NCBI GenBank assembly: GCA_964563545.1
Contig: CAZLXB010000002.1
Coordinates: forward strand, 110,035 to 174,034
Length of the DNA stretch: 64,000 nt
Source: Casp-actino8 sp964563545
GTDB lineage: Bacteria; Actinomycetota; Acidimicrobiia; Acidimicrobiales; Ilumatobacteraceae
Direction of reading: 5' to 3'
This document shows, in pieces, positions 52,772 to 60,018 of the stretch. Under the pieces are notes generated by a model. That model did not search any database and had not been told where the DNA came from. It saw only the letters and a list, made by a program, of their open reading frames with translations. The translations under genes were made by a program, and so were the position numbers. The first letter of the stretch is position 1. The number at the start of each line of letters is the position of its first letter.

Positions 52772-53739
52772 GAAGGCGCCCCGGGTTCGGACTTGGGCGA
52801 TCGTTCGTAAGCAGCCACGATGTCGGCCACGATCCGGTGGCGGACCACGTCACTGCCGGTCAGATGGACGAAGGTCAGCCCGTCGATGCCGGTCAGGATC
52901 TTCTCGAGTCCGGCCAGGCCCGAACGTCCGCCGGGCACGTCGACCTGGGAGGTGTCGCCGGTGACGACCACTTTGCTCCCGAACCCGATGCGAGTCAGGA
53001 ACATCTTCATCTGCTCCGGCGTCGTGTTCTGGGCTTCGTCGAGGATGATGAACGAATTGTTGAGGGTGCGACCGCGCATGAAAGCCAGGGGTGCCACCTC
53101 GACCGACTGCTTCTCCATGAGCCTCTGGGCGGCCTCGGGCTCGACCATGTCGTACAAAGCGTCGTAGAGCGGGCGCAGGTAGGGGTCGATCTTGGCCATC
53201 AGGTCACCGGGCAGGAATCCGAGCCGCTCTCCCGCCTCGACCGCCGGTCGGGTCAGGATGATCCGTTGGACCGCCTTCGTCTGCAGCGCGTGAACCGCCA
53301 TGGCCACGGCCAACCAGCTCTTGCCCGTTCCAGCCGGTCCGATACCGAATGTGATCACGTTGTCTCGAATTGCATCGATGTAACGCTTCTGACCAGCGGT
53401 CTTCGGACGGACCGAGCGCCCTTTGGCGCCACGAAGCACCTCGTCACCCAAGACTTTGGAAGGCCGCTCGTGCGATTGCACCATGTCGATACTTCGACCG
53501 ATCACCGCCACATCCACCGGATCGCCACGTTGCAGGACGATCACGAGTTCCTCGAAGAGCCGAGCCACCGTGGCCGAATCGGGACCGTCGATGCGAACCT
53601 CGTTGCCCCGAACAGCGATGTCGGTGCCCGGAAATGCGCTTTCGATGGCCCGCAAGTGCATATCACGGGTACCGAGCAGCGCCGGCATCAGGTGCGAGCC
53701 CGGCACAACGACAGTGGATGGACTACTTGGTGGTGTCAT
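52768..53739 (-). CDS. phoH: PhoH-family ATPase
   Basis: Predicted RNA-associated ATPase, 323 residues, functionally linked to YbeY. Walker A GIGPAGTGKSWLAVA, Walker B FIILDEAQNTTPEQMKM, VTGDTSQVDVP and RPAVEAGERLGFLPGD. The start ATG lies inside a leaderless micro-ORF that begins at 53764. It is followed by ybeY with a four-base overlap. Confidence 0.94.
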   Translation of the reverse strand: MTPPSSPSTVVVPGSHLMPALLGTRDMHLRAIESAFPGTDIAVRGNEVRIDGPDSATVARLFEELVIVLQRGDPVDVAVIGRSIDMVQSHERPSKVLGDEVLRGAKGRSVRPKTAGQKRYIDAIRDNVITFGIGPAGTGKSWLAVAMAVHALQTKAVQRIILTRPAVEAGERLGFLPGDLMAKIDPYLRPLYDALYDMVEPEAAQRLMEKQSVEVAPLAFMRGRTLNNSFIILDEAQNTTPEQMKMFLTRIGFGSKVVVTGDTSQVDVPGGRSGLAGLEKILTGIDGLTFVHLTGSDVVRHRIVADIVAAYERSPKSEPGAPS

Positions 53740-53764
53740 GCGTGCGCTCGGGGCGAAGGCCCAT
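53723..53764 (-). CDS. leaderless micro-ORF overlapping the phoH start
   Basis: Thirteen codons (MGLRPERTHDTTK) then TAG, beginning seven bases after TAGCGT and running across the phoH ATG in another frame. Ribosomes on it would pass over the phoH start, so it could set phoH translation. Confidence 0.35.
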   Translation of the reverse strand: MGLRPERTHDTTK

Positions 53765-53771
53765 GGGGATC

Positions 53772-53777
53772 ACGCTA
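53772..53777 (-). promoter_or_regulatory. -10 hexamer of the phoH-ybeY-corC unit
   Basis: TAGCGT on the minus strand, seven bases before the micro-ORF ATG at 53764 and 32 bases before the phoH ATG. Confidence 0.45.
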
Positions 53778-53832
53778 GCCGACATGCCGGCTGGCCCAAC
53801 CGGCCGGTCTATCGAAGGACGCAACTGTCACC

Positions 53833-54840
53833 TCACTGCGGTCGAACGACGTAACGACCCGAGACATTGCCCTTCAGAATCTCGGTGAGCACCCGATCGA
53901 GATCTCCAAGGCCGATTTCATGCCCGATCGTCTCGAGCCCTCCCGGCTTCAGATCAGTGGCAATTCTCTCCCACGCCCGCTGGCGGATGTCATGGGGTGT
54001 CTGCACCGAGTCGATGCCGAGCAACGCCACCCCCCGCAGGATGAACGGCATCACGGTGGCTGGTAAGTCGACGCCCCCGGTGAGTCCACTGGCGGCCACG
54101 GCACCGCCGTAGTCGAGTCGCTTCAGAACGTTGGCCAGAGTCGTTCCGCCGACACAGTCGACCGCTCCGGCGTAGACCATCGACTGCAAGGGCCGACGAT
54201 CGGGTTCGGACAGTTCGTGTCGATCGATCACCGACGCCGCGCCGAGGGAACGCAGATAGTCGGACTGAGAGGGTTTGCCGCTGCTCGCCACGACTTCGTA
54301 CCCACGTCCGGCGAGCATGGCAACGGCCATACTGCCGACCCCGCCCGTCGCGCCGGTCACGAGCACCGGACCGTCAGTCGGTGTGAGACCCCAGTCTTCG
54401 AGGGCGATCACACTCAACGCCGACGTGAATCCGCCGGTGCCGACGATCATCGCCTCGCGCGTGTCGAGACCAGCAGGCAGACGGACGATCTGATCTGCTG
54501 GAACCCGGCAGTAGCGCGCGTAAGCGCCGTGACGCGCGGTACCGATGTCGTACCCGTGGGCGATCACCACGTCGCCGACCTTCCAATTCGACCCCGCCGG
54601 ATCCACCACGCGGCCGGCCAGATCGATTCCGGCGATCAACGGCGAGATGCGGGCGACCTTGCCGCTCGCCGTCGTCGCCAAACCGTCCTTGTAGTTCACG
54701 CTCGACCATTCGACCTCGATGAGGACGCCGTCGGCCGCGATGTCGTTCAGTCCGACTTCGCGTACTTCACGCGACGAGTTGTCTCCATCGTTGGTGAAGA
54801 CGAAGGCCGGAAAGCGGACCGAAGGATCGAACGATGCCAT
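53833..54840 (-). CDS. acuI: MDR-family acryloyl-CoA reductase-like protein (AcuI/YhdH)
   Basis: Zinc-free medium-chain reductase, 335 residues. SSVNYKDGLATT, PLIAGIDLAGRV and VLVTGATGGVGSMAVAMLAGRGYEV (NADPH fold) match the YhdH/AcuI group, which reduces toxic acryloyl-CoA made from DMSP or 3-hydroxypropionate. SSGKPSQSDYLRSLGAASVI is the adenine-phosphate end. The physiological substrate here is an inference. A TACAGT hexamer stands six bases before the ATG. Confidence 0.85.
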   Translation of the reverse strand: MASFDPSVRFPAFVFTNDGDNSSREVREVGLNDIAADGVLIEVEWSSVNYKDGLATTASGKVARISPLIAGIDLAGRVVDPAGSNWKVGDVVIAHGYDIGTARHGAYARYCRVPADQIVRLPAGLDTREAMIVGTGGFTSALSVIALEDWGLTPTDGPVLVTGATGGVGSMAVAMLAGRGYEVVASSGKPSQSDYLRSLGAASVIDRHELSEPDRRPLQSMVYAGAVDCVGGTTLANVLKRLDYGGAVAASGLTGGVDLPATVMPFILRGVALLGIDSVQTPHDIRQRAWERIATDLKPGGLETIGHEIGLGDLDRVLTEILKGNVSGRYVVRPQ

Positions 54841-54846
54841 GGTCCG

Positions 54847-54852
54847 ACTGTA
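54847..54852 (-). promoter_or_regulatory. -10 hexamer of acuI
   Basis: TACAGT on the minus strand, six bases before the ATG at 54840. Confidence 0.5.
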
Positions 54853-54873
54853 GTGATCTGTCGACGGAGGCGA

Positions 54874-55764
54874 TCAGGTGAAGAACGTCTCGGCGTAATA
54901 CGCGAGCAGTTCCTTCGTTCGCGCGAAGGATTCCGACGGAGCAGACAGGCTCACCCATGTGGCCCCGGCACCGGCCAGCTCGCCGATCGCCTGTCGATGA
55001 CGCTCCACGTCGTCTCCGATCCGCCAGATCGACTGATCGAGATAGGACACCAGAATCTCGAGGGGACGCGCCTCGGCGAGGTCCTTCAGTTCGGCGATAC
55101 GGCGGGCAAGGGTCGTGGCATCGCCGATGTGTGCCGTTCGTGTGGTGGCCGAGACGGTGGCGTCGGTGAGCATCGGCATCCAACCTTGCGCTCGTTCGGC
55201 GACCCTGCGCATGGTGAGGTTCGAGTTGCCGCCGATCCAGATCGGAATCGGCTGCTGGACGGGTTGTGGCCGACACACGGTGTCCCGGGCCTCGAACGAG
55301 CGACCCTGCATCGCCACCGGACTTCCGGACCAGAACCGTGGCAGGACGTCGAGCATGTCGTCGAAGTCGGCGTTACGGGACTCGAAGTCGATGCCGAGGG
55401 CCTTGAACTCGGCTTTTTGATATCCAGTGCCCAGACCGAGCACCAGGCGACCCTTCGACAAGACGTCGACCGAAGCCGCGGTCTTGCCGAGCATGAACGG
55501 ATTTCGGTACGGACCGACCGACAAATAGGTGAAGAGCCGGATGCGCTCGGTCACCGCGGCCGCGTGTCCGAGCGCCACGAAGGGATCCAGAGTCTGATGC
55601 CCTCCCGCTTCCAGCCATCGAGCGCTCGGTGCCGGATGTTCGGTGAAGGCGAGACCGTGGAATCCTGAGCCCTCCACCGTGCGAGCCACATCTCCCACCG
55701 GACCGGCGGCCAACATGTCGCCATCGAGGCCGTGCGCGTCGGGGTACTGGAACAGGAATCGCAC
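54874..55764 (-). CDS. LLM-class F420-dependent oxidoreductase
   Basis: 296 residues. GFHGLAFTEHPAPSARWL, IRLFTYLSVGPYRNPFMLGK and LVLGLGTGYQKAEFKALG are the family signatures; IPIWIGGNSNLTMRRVAE is the cofactor strand. The substrate is unknown. It is divergent, 27 bases apart, from a second member at 55792, so the two are probably regulated together. Confidence 0.88.
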   Translation of the reverse strand: MRFLFQYPDAHGLDGDMLAAGPVGDVARTVEGSGFHGLAFTEHPAPSARWLEAGGHQTLDPFVALGHAAAVTERIRLFTYLSVGPYRNPFMLGKTAASVDVLSKGRLVLGLGTGYQKAEFKALGIDFESRNADFDDMLDVLPRFWSGSPVAMQGRSFEARDTVCRPQPVQQPIPIWIGGNSNLTMRRVAERAQGWMPMLTDATVSATTRTAHIGDATTLARRIAELKDLAEARPLEILVSYLDQSIWRIGDDVERHRQAIGELAGAGATWVSLSAPSESFARTKELLAYYAETFFT

Positions 55765-55770
55765 GAGGCG

Positions 55771-55776
55771 AGGGTA
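55771..55776 (-). promoter_or_regulatory. -10 hexamer of the oxidoreductase at 54874
   Basis: TACCCT on the minus strand, six bases before the GTG at 55764. It lies in a GTACCGTAC-containing 27-base gap. Confidence 0.5.
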
Positions 55777-55791
55777 CCGTACGGGCGTTCT

Positions 55792-56646
55792 ATGAAGCTC
55801 GGCTACACCACCATGAACACGCCATCCGACATCGCGCCGCGCGTGATCGGACCGCTCCTCGAGAGTGCGGGCTTCGATTCCATCTGGATCGGGGAACACA
55901 GCCACATCCCGGTCTCCCGACGCACGCCGTACCCGACCGGTGGCGAAATGCCGTGGCAATACACCACGATGATGGATCCTTTCATCAGCCTCACGCAGAT
56001 CGGCGAACACACATCGCATCTGCTCCTCGGGCTCGGGGTGGCCTTGCCCCTCGAACACGATGTGTTCGTTCTGGCCAAGAAGGTCGCGACCCTCGATCTG
56101 CTCTCCGGCGGGCGACTGCAATTCGGAGTCGGCGTCGGCTGGAACGAGGAAGAACTCGCCGATCACCGCAACGTCAAGTGGTCGCAGCGTTACCGCGCGC
56201 TCGCCGAGTGCATCGGCGCACTGAAGAGCCTCTGGGTCGACGACGAGTCCGAGTACCACGGTGAGTTCTTCGATTTCGATGCGGTGTGGTGCCGGCCCAA
56301 ACCGACCCAAACTCCACACCCTCCGATCTGGTGCGGAACCGGTGGTCGGCTCGGAACCCAACACGCGGTGGCATGGGCCGATGGTTGGATGCCCCTCGAT
56401 GTGACCCTCGGTGACGTCGAGCGGCGGGTCGCCAAGTTCCGCAGCATCGCAGCCGAGGCCGGCCGCGATTCGGTGCCGATCTCCCTCGTGGCTTTCGGGG
56501 ACCCGAGCCTCGACACGCTCCTTGGTTACCGCGATCTTGGCATCGACCGCGTGATCATCGGATCGGGTCGCGCCGGCTGGGAGGACCCGACGGGTGTCCC
56601 GGCCTTCATCGACCGCTACGCCGCGATGATCGACCGACTGGACTGA
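55792..56646 (+). CDS. LLM-class F420-dependent oxidoreductase
   Basis: 284 residues. MKLGYTTMNTPSDIAP, GFDSIWIGEHSHIPV, LLLGLGVALPLEHDVFVLAK and LQFGVGVGWNEEELADH fit the actinobacterial F420 group; PPIWCGTGGRLGTQHAVAWA is the cofactor strand. The ATG at 55792 is preferred over an in-frame start at 55732 inside the opposite gene. TACCGT lies eleven bases upstream, a poorer fit than elsewhere. Confidence 0.88.
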   Translation: MKLGYTTMNTPSDIAPRVIGPLLESAGFDSIWIGEHSHIPVSRRTPYPTGGEMPWQYTTMMDPFISLTQIGEHTSHLLLGLGVALPLEHDVFVLAKKVATLDLLSGGRLQFGVGVGWNEEELADHRNVKWSQRYRALAECIGALKSLWVDDESEYHGEFFDFDAVWCRPKPTQTPHPPIWCGTGGRLGTQHAVAWADGWMPLDVTLGDVERRVAKFRSIAAEAGRDSVPISLVAFGDPSLDTLLGYRDLGIDRVIIGSGRAGWEDPTGVPAFIDRYAAMIDRLD

Positions 56647-56649
56647 AAG

Positions 56650-57309
56650 TCACGCACCCCAGGCCGACTCCACATCGGCGGCCTCGCACACCGTTGCCAA
56701 CAACGACAGAGTGTTGTCGATCACGGAGTCGGCGTAATCGGTCGGTACACCGCACACTCCGTCGCGCACGAGCACCACGTTGTAACCGAGATCGATCGCG
56801 CTGATCACCGTCCCGAGGATGCCGAGGTTGACCGAAACTCCAGTGACCACGAGGGTCCGAACCCCCATGTTGCGCAGGATCTGATCAAGAGACGTCGACG
56901 TGAACGGTGTCATCCCATGGATGCGCGAGACCACGACGTCGGCCGGTTCGGGACCGAGTTCGGACACGAGCTGAGCGCCTGGCGTGCCCTGGTCGATCGG
57001 AGTGGATCCGGTGTCGCGTCGCAGACGCGCGTTCATGGCGAAGATCTTGCAGTTCTCGGTCGCACCAAGGCCGTCGGGTCGGTTCTCGGCCGTGCAATGG
57101 ACCACCGGGACACCATGGGCGCGGGCCGATCGACACAGGCGACCGACCGTGGTTCGCAATCCCTTGCGATCGACTTCGTCGACGAGCGCTTTCATCAGCG
57201 CCCCCTCGCCCACGACACCGTTCTGAAGCTCCATCGTGATCATCGCGACCGCGCCGGGCTTCACCAAAGCGGCGAGTCGGGCGGCCTGCTTCGCATCGAG
57301 TCGGGTCAT
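56650..57309 (-). CDS. isochorismatase-fold protein lacking the catalytic triad
   Basis: 219 residues, cysteine-hydrolase fold. The family triad Asp-Lys-Cys is not visible: the first-strand DMQN is MELQNG (Glu), the middle Lys region reads VVSRIHGMTPF, and the position of the nucleophile in TNVC is VNLGILG (Gly). The scaffold is otherwise intact (VVTGVSVN, DLGYNVVLVRDGVCG). It may be a non-hydrolytic binder or use another mechanism. ATG 57309 has GGGAGG before it, so the upstream GTG at 57327 is rejected. Confidence 0.8.
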   Translation of the reverse strand: MTRLDAKQAARLAALVKPGAVAMITMELQNGVVGEGALMKALVDEVDRKGLRTTVGRLCRSARAHGVPVVHCTAENRPDGLGATENCKIFAMNARLRRDTGSTPIDQGTPGAQLVSELGPEPADVVVSRIHGMTPFTSTSLDQILRNMGVRTLVVTGVSVNLGILGTVISAIDLGYNVVLVRDGVCGVPTDYADSVIDNTLSLLATVCEAADVESAWGA

Positions 57310-57329
57310 CGAAACCTCCCGCCCCACAT
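57306..57329 (-). CDS. micro-ORF coupled to the isochorismatase-fold gene
   Basis: Seven codons (MWGGRFR) then TGA, overlapping the ATG at 57309 as ATGA and containing its GGGAGG site. CATGAT lies six bases before the ATG, one base off the local TANNNT promoter pattern. Confidence 0.3.
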   Translation of the reverse strand: MWGGRFR

Positions 57330-57354
57330 TGTCACATCATGCCGGGCCGCCTCT

Positions 57355-57360
57355 TAGTCT
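57355..57360 (+). promoter_or_regulatory. -10 hexamer ahead of the gene at 57383
   Basis: TAGTCT, six bases before the GTG at 57367 that opens a micro-ORF; the main gene starts 16 bases later. Confidence 0.45.
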
Positions 57361-57366
57361 GATGTC

Positions 57367-57393
57367 GTGACGAGGCGCCACCGTGACCGATAA
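57367..57393 (+). CDS. leaderless micro-ORF overlapping the gene at 57383
   Basis: Eight codons (VTRRHRDR) then TAA, running eleven bases into the main gene in another frame. It contains GAGGCG before the main start, like the micro-ORF at 449. Confidence 0.35.
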   Translation: MTRRHRDR

Positions 57394-58234
57394 GCCCACC
57401 GACATCCGCGATACCGATCCCGACAAGTATTGGGAGACCTTCGCCGAGAAGTGGACGTCGCTTCTCACCTACCGCTACCTCGGCCGACGACACGCATCAC
57501 TCGACGCCGGGGTCGAGGGCAACTCGATGAGCGTGCGCCACGACATGCGCAACGCGACCGGAGGCATCATGGCCGCACCGCTCTGTGTTGCGTCCCCCGA
57601 ATGCGGAGGCTTCAACGACGATTTCGTGGTCCCCAATCCCCTCATCGCGTCGATGCAGATCCTCGATCCGGGACGTGACGTCAAGGAACTTCTCATCATC
57701 CCCGACAACCTCCACACCGGCCGCCGGCTCGGTTTCAGCCGCGCGCTCGTGGTCGATGCTGCGAACCCGTCCCGAGTGATCGCCATCTCGACCGGAGTCG
57801 GACTGTCACTCGGACCGGTTCCGGACGGCTACGTGAAGATCGACAATCCGCCGATCGACGTGGTCGACTCGCCCGACCTTCCGCCCCTGACCCACGTCTT
57901 TGGCGCGTATTCACTCGGCGACGGAGTCTGGGAACTCCCCGAACTCACGGCCGAACTCGCATCTCCCGACGCCGCCCTCCACATCGGCCCGCAACACATC
58001 ACCCTCGAGGCTGCCGCAACCGACACCGCCCGCGATCTCGCCCAACACGAACTTCAGATCGAGGACTGGTACGTGATGTTCGTGAACCGCGGAAAGACCG
58101 GCCCGTTCCGAACCAGGACCGAGGCGTTCCGAGGCCTGAACGGTCGCATCGGTTGTCGGGTCGACCTCATCGATCGCGGCGAGAACGACCGTGTGGTCAG
58201 TACCGCGGCGGCGACCTTCGGGCCGGCGGACTGA
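57383..58234 (+). CDS. double-hotdog-like protein, possible acyl-CoA thioesterase
   Basis: 283 residues with two similar halves. The first has MRNATGGIMAAPLCVA and PNPLIASMQILDPGRDVKEL; the second has WYVMFVNRGKTGPFRTRTEA and RVVSTAAATFGPAD, patterns seen in hotdog thioesterases. No catalytic residue can be pointed to with certainty. It sits between the isochorismatase-fold gene and the amidohydrolase. The GTG at 57383 is the first plausible start. Confidence 0.6.
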   Translation: MTDKPTDIRDTDPDKYWETFAEKWTSLLTYRYLGRRHASLDAGVEGNSMSVRHDMRNATGGIMAAPLCVASPECGGFNDDFVVPNPLIASMQILDPGRDVKELLIIPDNLHTGRRLGFSRALVVDAANPSRVIAISTGVGLSLGPVPDGYVKIDNPPIDVVDSPDLPPLTHVFGAYSLGDGVWELPELTAELASPDAALHIGPQHITLEAAATDTARDLAQHELQIEDWYVMFVNRGKTGPFRTRTEAFRGLNGRIGCRVDLIDRGENDRVVSTAAATFGPAD

Positions 58235-59443
58235 TCAGAGCGGCATGCCGGAGATCCGGCGCATGTTGTCGCGCAGGGCGAGTTTGCGCTCGGCAGCCGA
58301 CAGCCCGCCGAAATCGGCGACCCACTCGTAAGGATTGGCCAGACCTTCAGGGTGCGGCCAGTCGCTTCCGAGGAGGATGTTCTCGGCCCCGATGATGTCG
58401 CGCACGTTGGTGATGTCGTCCTCATAGAAGGGTGCAACCCACACGTGACTCCGGAAGGTCTCCATCGGATCCCGCTTGTAGAGCTGCGGGGTCTTGCCAT
58501 AGGAGCGCTTCAAGCGACGGGCGAGGTCTCCCACCCAGCCGGCTCCAAGTTCGACGGTGGCGACCTTCAGGTTCGGAACTCGATCGAAGAGGCCATGGCA
58601 GATGAGCGACGCGATGAGGTCGTACACCGGGCGCTCGACGTGCACTCCCATGACCTCGCTGAGCGGTGACATCTTCATGCCGGTGTAAGCCTGGCTCTCA
58701 CCCCAGCGCTCGAGGTAGATGCCGTAACCCGAATCGGCCCCGTGGAAAGCAATGGTCACGCCGGCATCGGCGGCGGTGTGCCAGAACTCGTCATAGAGCG
58801 GGTCGGCCAACGAACGGAATCGATCAGGGGCATTGACCGGCGCCGGACGGAACGTGACGAACCGGGCGCCCTTGGCGATCACCGTCTTGAGCTCTTCGAG
58901 CGCGCGAACCGGGTCGATGAGCGACATGAGCGGACCCGTGAGGATGCGACCGTCGCGGTTGTACCCCCAGTCCTCGTCGAGCCATTCGTTGTAACTCCGA
59001 AACGCGGCGTAGAGCATGTCGGGGTTGTCGGCCATCATCTCTTCGAGACCGAGTCCGAGGCTCGGGAGAACCCAGGCGAGGTCGACCTTCTGCTCGTCGA
59101 GCAACTTCACACGGGCAGCGCGATCCCGAGCGGCCGGCGGGATCGGACCCATCTTCACGATGTCGCGGATCTCCTTGCCCTCGTGGTTCTGGGCACGGAA
59201 GTACATCTCGAGCGAGCCGGGCTGACCGACCGGATCGTAGGTGGGATTCGGAATGAGGGTGAGAAGCTTGTTGTTGACGAGCAGCGTCTTGCGTCCGTCG
59301 ATGTCAATCCAGTGGACTGCGTGCTTGAACTTCTTGGGCAGGTGGCGCGTCACCGCGTCGGTGTGCTCGTAGTAGTGCTGGTCGGCGTCGGAGAGTCCGT
59401 AGGTGACGTCGGCTGGGATCTTTCGTTCTTCGAGCATCGTCAT
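58235..59443 (-). CDS. amidohydrolase family protein
   Basis: 402 residues, amidohydrolase-2 TIM barrel of the metal-dependent hydrolase/decarboxylase group. DADQHYYE near the N-terminus replaces the usual DxHxH, VTIAFHGAD holds a central His, and the late ILLGSDWPHPEG carries the conserved Asp and His. Relatives occur in steroid and aromatic degradation. The ATG has AAGGAG upstream; TACAAT and a 17-base palindrome lie further up, suggesting repression. Confidence 0.88.
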   Translation of the reverse strand: MTMLEERKIPADVTYGLSDADQHYYEHTDAVTRHLPKKFKHAVHWIDIDGRKTLLVNNKLLTLIPNPTYDPVGQPGSLEMYFRAQNHEGKEIRDIVKMGPIPPAARDRAARVKLLDEQKVDLAWVLPSLGLGLEEMMADNPDMLYAAFRSYNEWLDEDWGYNRDGRILTGPLMSLIDPVRALEELKTVIAKGARFVTFRPAPVNAPDRFRSLADPLYDEFWHTAADAGVTIAFHGADSGYGIYLERWGESQAYTGMKMSPLSEVMGVHVERPVYDLIASLICHGLFDRVPNLKVATVELGAGWVGDLARRLKRSYGKTPQLYKRDPMETFRSHVWVAPFYEDDITNVRDIIGAENILLGSDWPHPEGLANPYEWVADFGGLSAAERKLALRDNMRRISGMPL

Positions 59444-59479
59444 GGGTTTCTCCTTGGTCGAGACCGGGTCGAGCGAGTT

Positions 59480-59496
59480 TCTGACGCCTCGTCAGA
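59480..59496. promoter_or_regulatory. TetR-type operator-like palindrome
   Basis: TCTGACG-CCT-CGTCAGA, seven-base perfect arms around three bases, between the divergent amidohydrolase and SnoaL-like genes. It covers the predicted transcription start of the amidohydrolase. No TetR gene lies in this window. Confidence 0.55.
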
Positions 59497-59501
59497 TTGT
59501 A
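59496..59501 (-). promoter_or_regulatory. -10 hexamer of the amidohydrolase
   Basis: TACAAT on the minus strand, close to consensus, about 53 bases before the ATG. The transcript would have a leader with AAGGAG, unlike most genes here. Confidence 0.5.
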
Positions 59502-59550
59502 CGCCAGCCCGGGGCGGGGTGGTAGACCCAACACCGACCAAGGAGGAGAA

Positions 59551-60012
59551 ATGGCCCAAAGTTCCGGCCACCAGGACCAAAGTCCCGACCTCTCGGTCGC
59601 CATCGCCCGTGAGGCCATCCGTGACCTCGTCGCCCGCTACAACGCCAACGGCGACAGCGGCCGATTCGCCCAGGTGCGGGAACTCTTCACCGCCGATGCC
59701 GTGATGGCCATCGAGGGCGACCGCTCCTACTCCGGGATCGACGAGATCATGACGATCTTCACCGGCACGAAGTCGAACACCTCGGGCAAACTCACCCACG
59801 TCCGCCACTTCACGTCGACCCATCAGATCGATCTCATCGATGCGACACATGCCACCGGCCGTGCGTACTTCGCGGTCCTCACCGATATCGGCCTCGATCA
59901 CTGGGGCCGCTACGTCGACACTTACACCCGCACGAACGGCCGCTGGCTCTTTGCCAGCCGCAAGGTGAGCGTGGACGGCTGGTCGCCGCAGACGCTCTTT
60001 CCGCGGAACTGA
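59551..60012 (+). CDS. SnoaL-like (NTF2-fold) protein
   Basis: 153 residues, cone-shaped NTF2 fold as in SnoaL-type cyclases, ring-hydroxylase small subunits and delta5-steroid isomerases. AIRDLVARYNANGDSGRF, ELFTADAVMAIEG, HVRHFTSTHQIDL and YVDTYTRTNGRWLFASRKV are visible. The substrate is unknown. The ATG at 59551 has AAGGAGG before it, which decides the start. It is divergent from the amidohydrolase across the operator-like palindrome. Confidence 0.82.
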   Translation: MAQSSGHQDQSPDLSVAIAREAIRDLVARYNANGDSGRFAQVRELFTADAVMAIEGDRSYSGIDEIMTIFTGTKSNTSGKLTHVRHFTSTHQIDLIDATHATGRAYFAVLTDIGLDHWGRYVDTYTRTNGRWLFASRKVSVDGWSPQTLFPRN

Positions 60013-60018
60013 ACCAGA

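Noticed and set aside
56052..56068. Palindrome CGAACAC-GAT-GTGTTCG resembling a LexA-type box
   Set aside because: It lies inside the coding region of an oxidoreductase, away from any promoter; probably chance.
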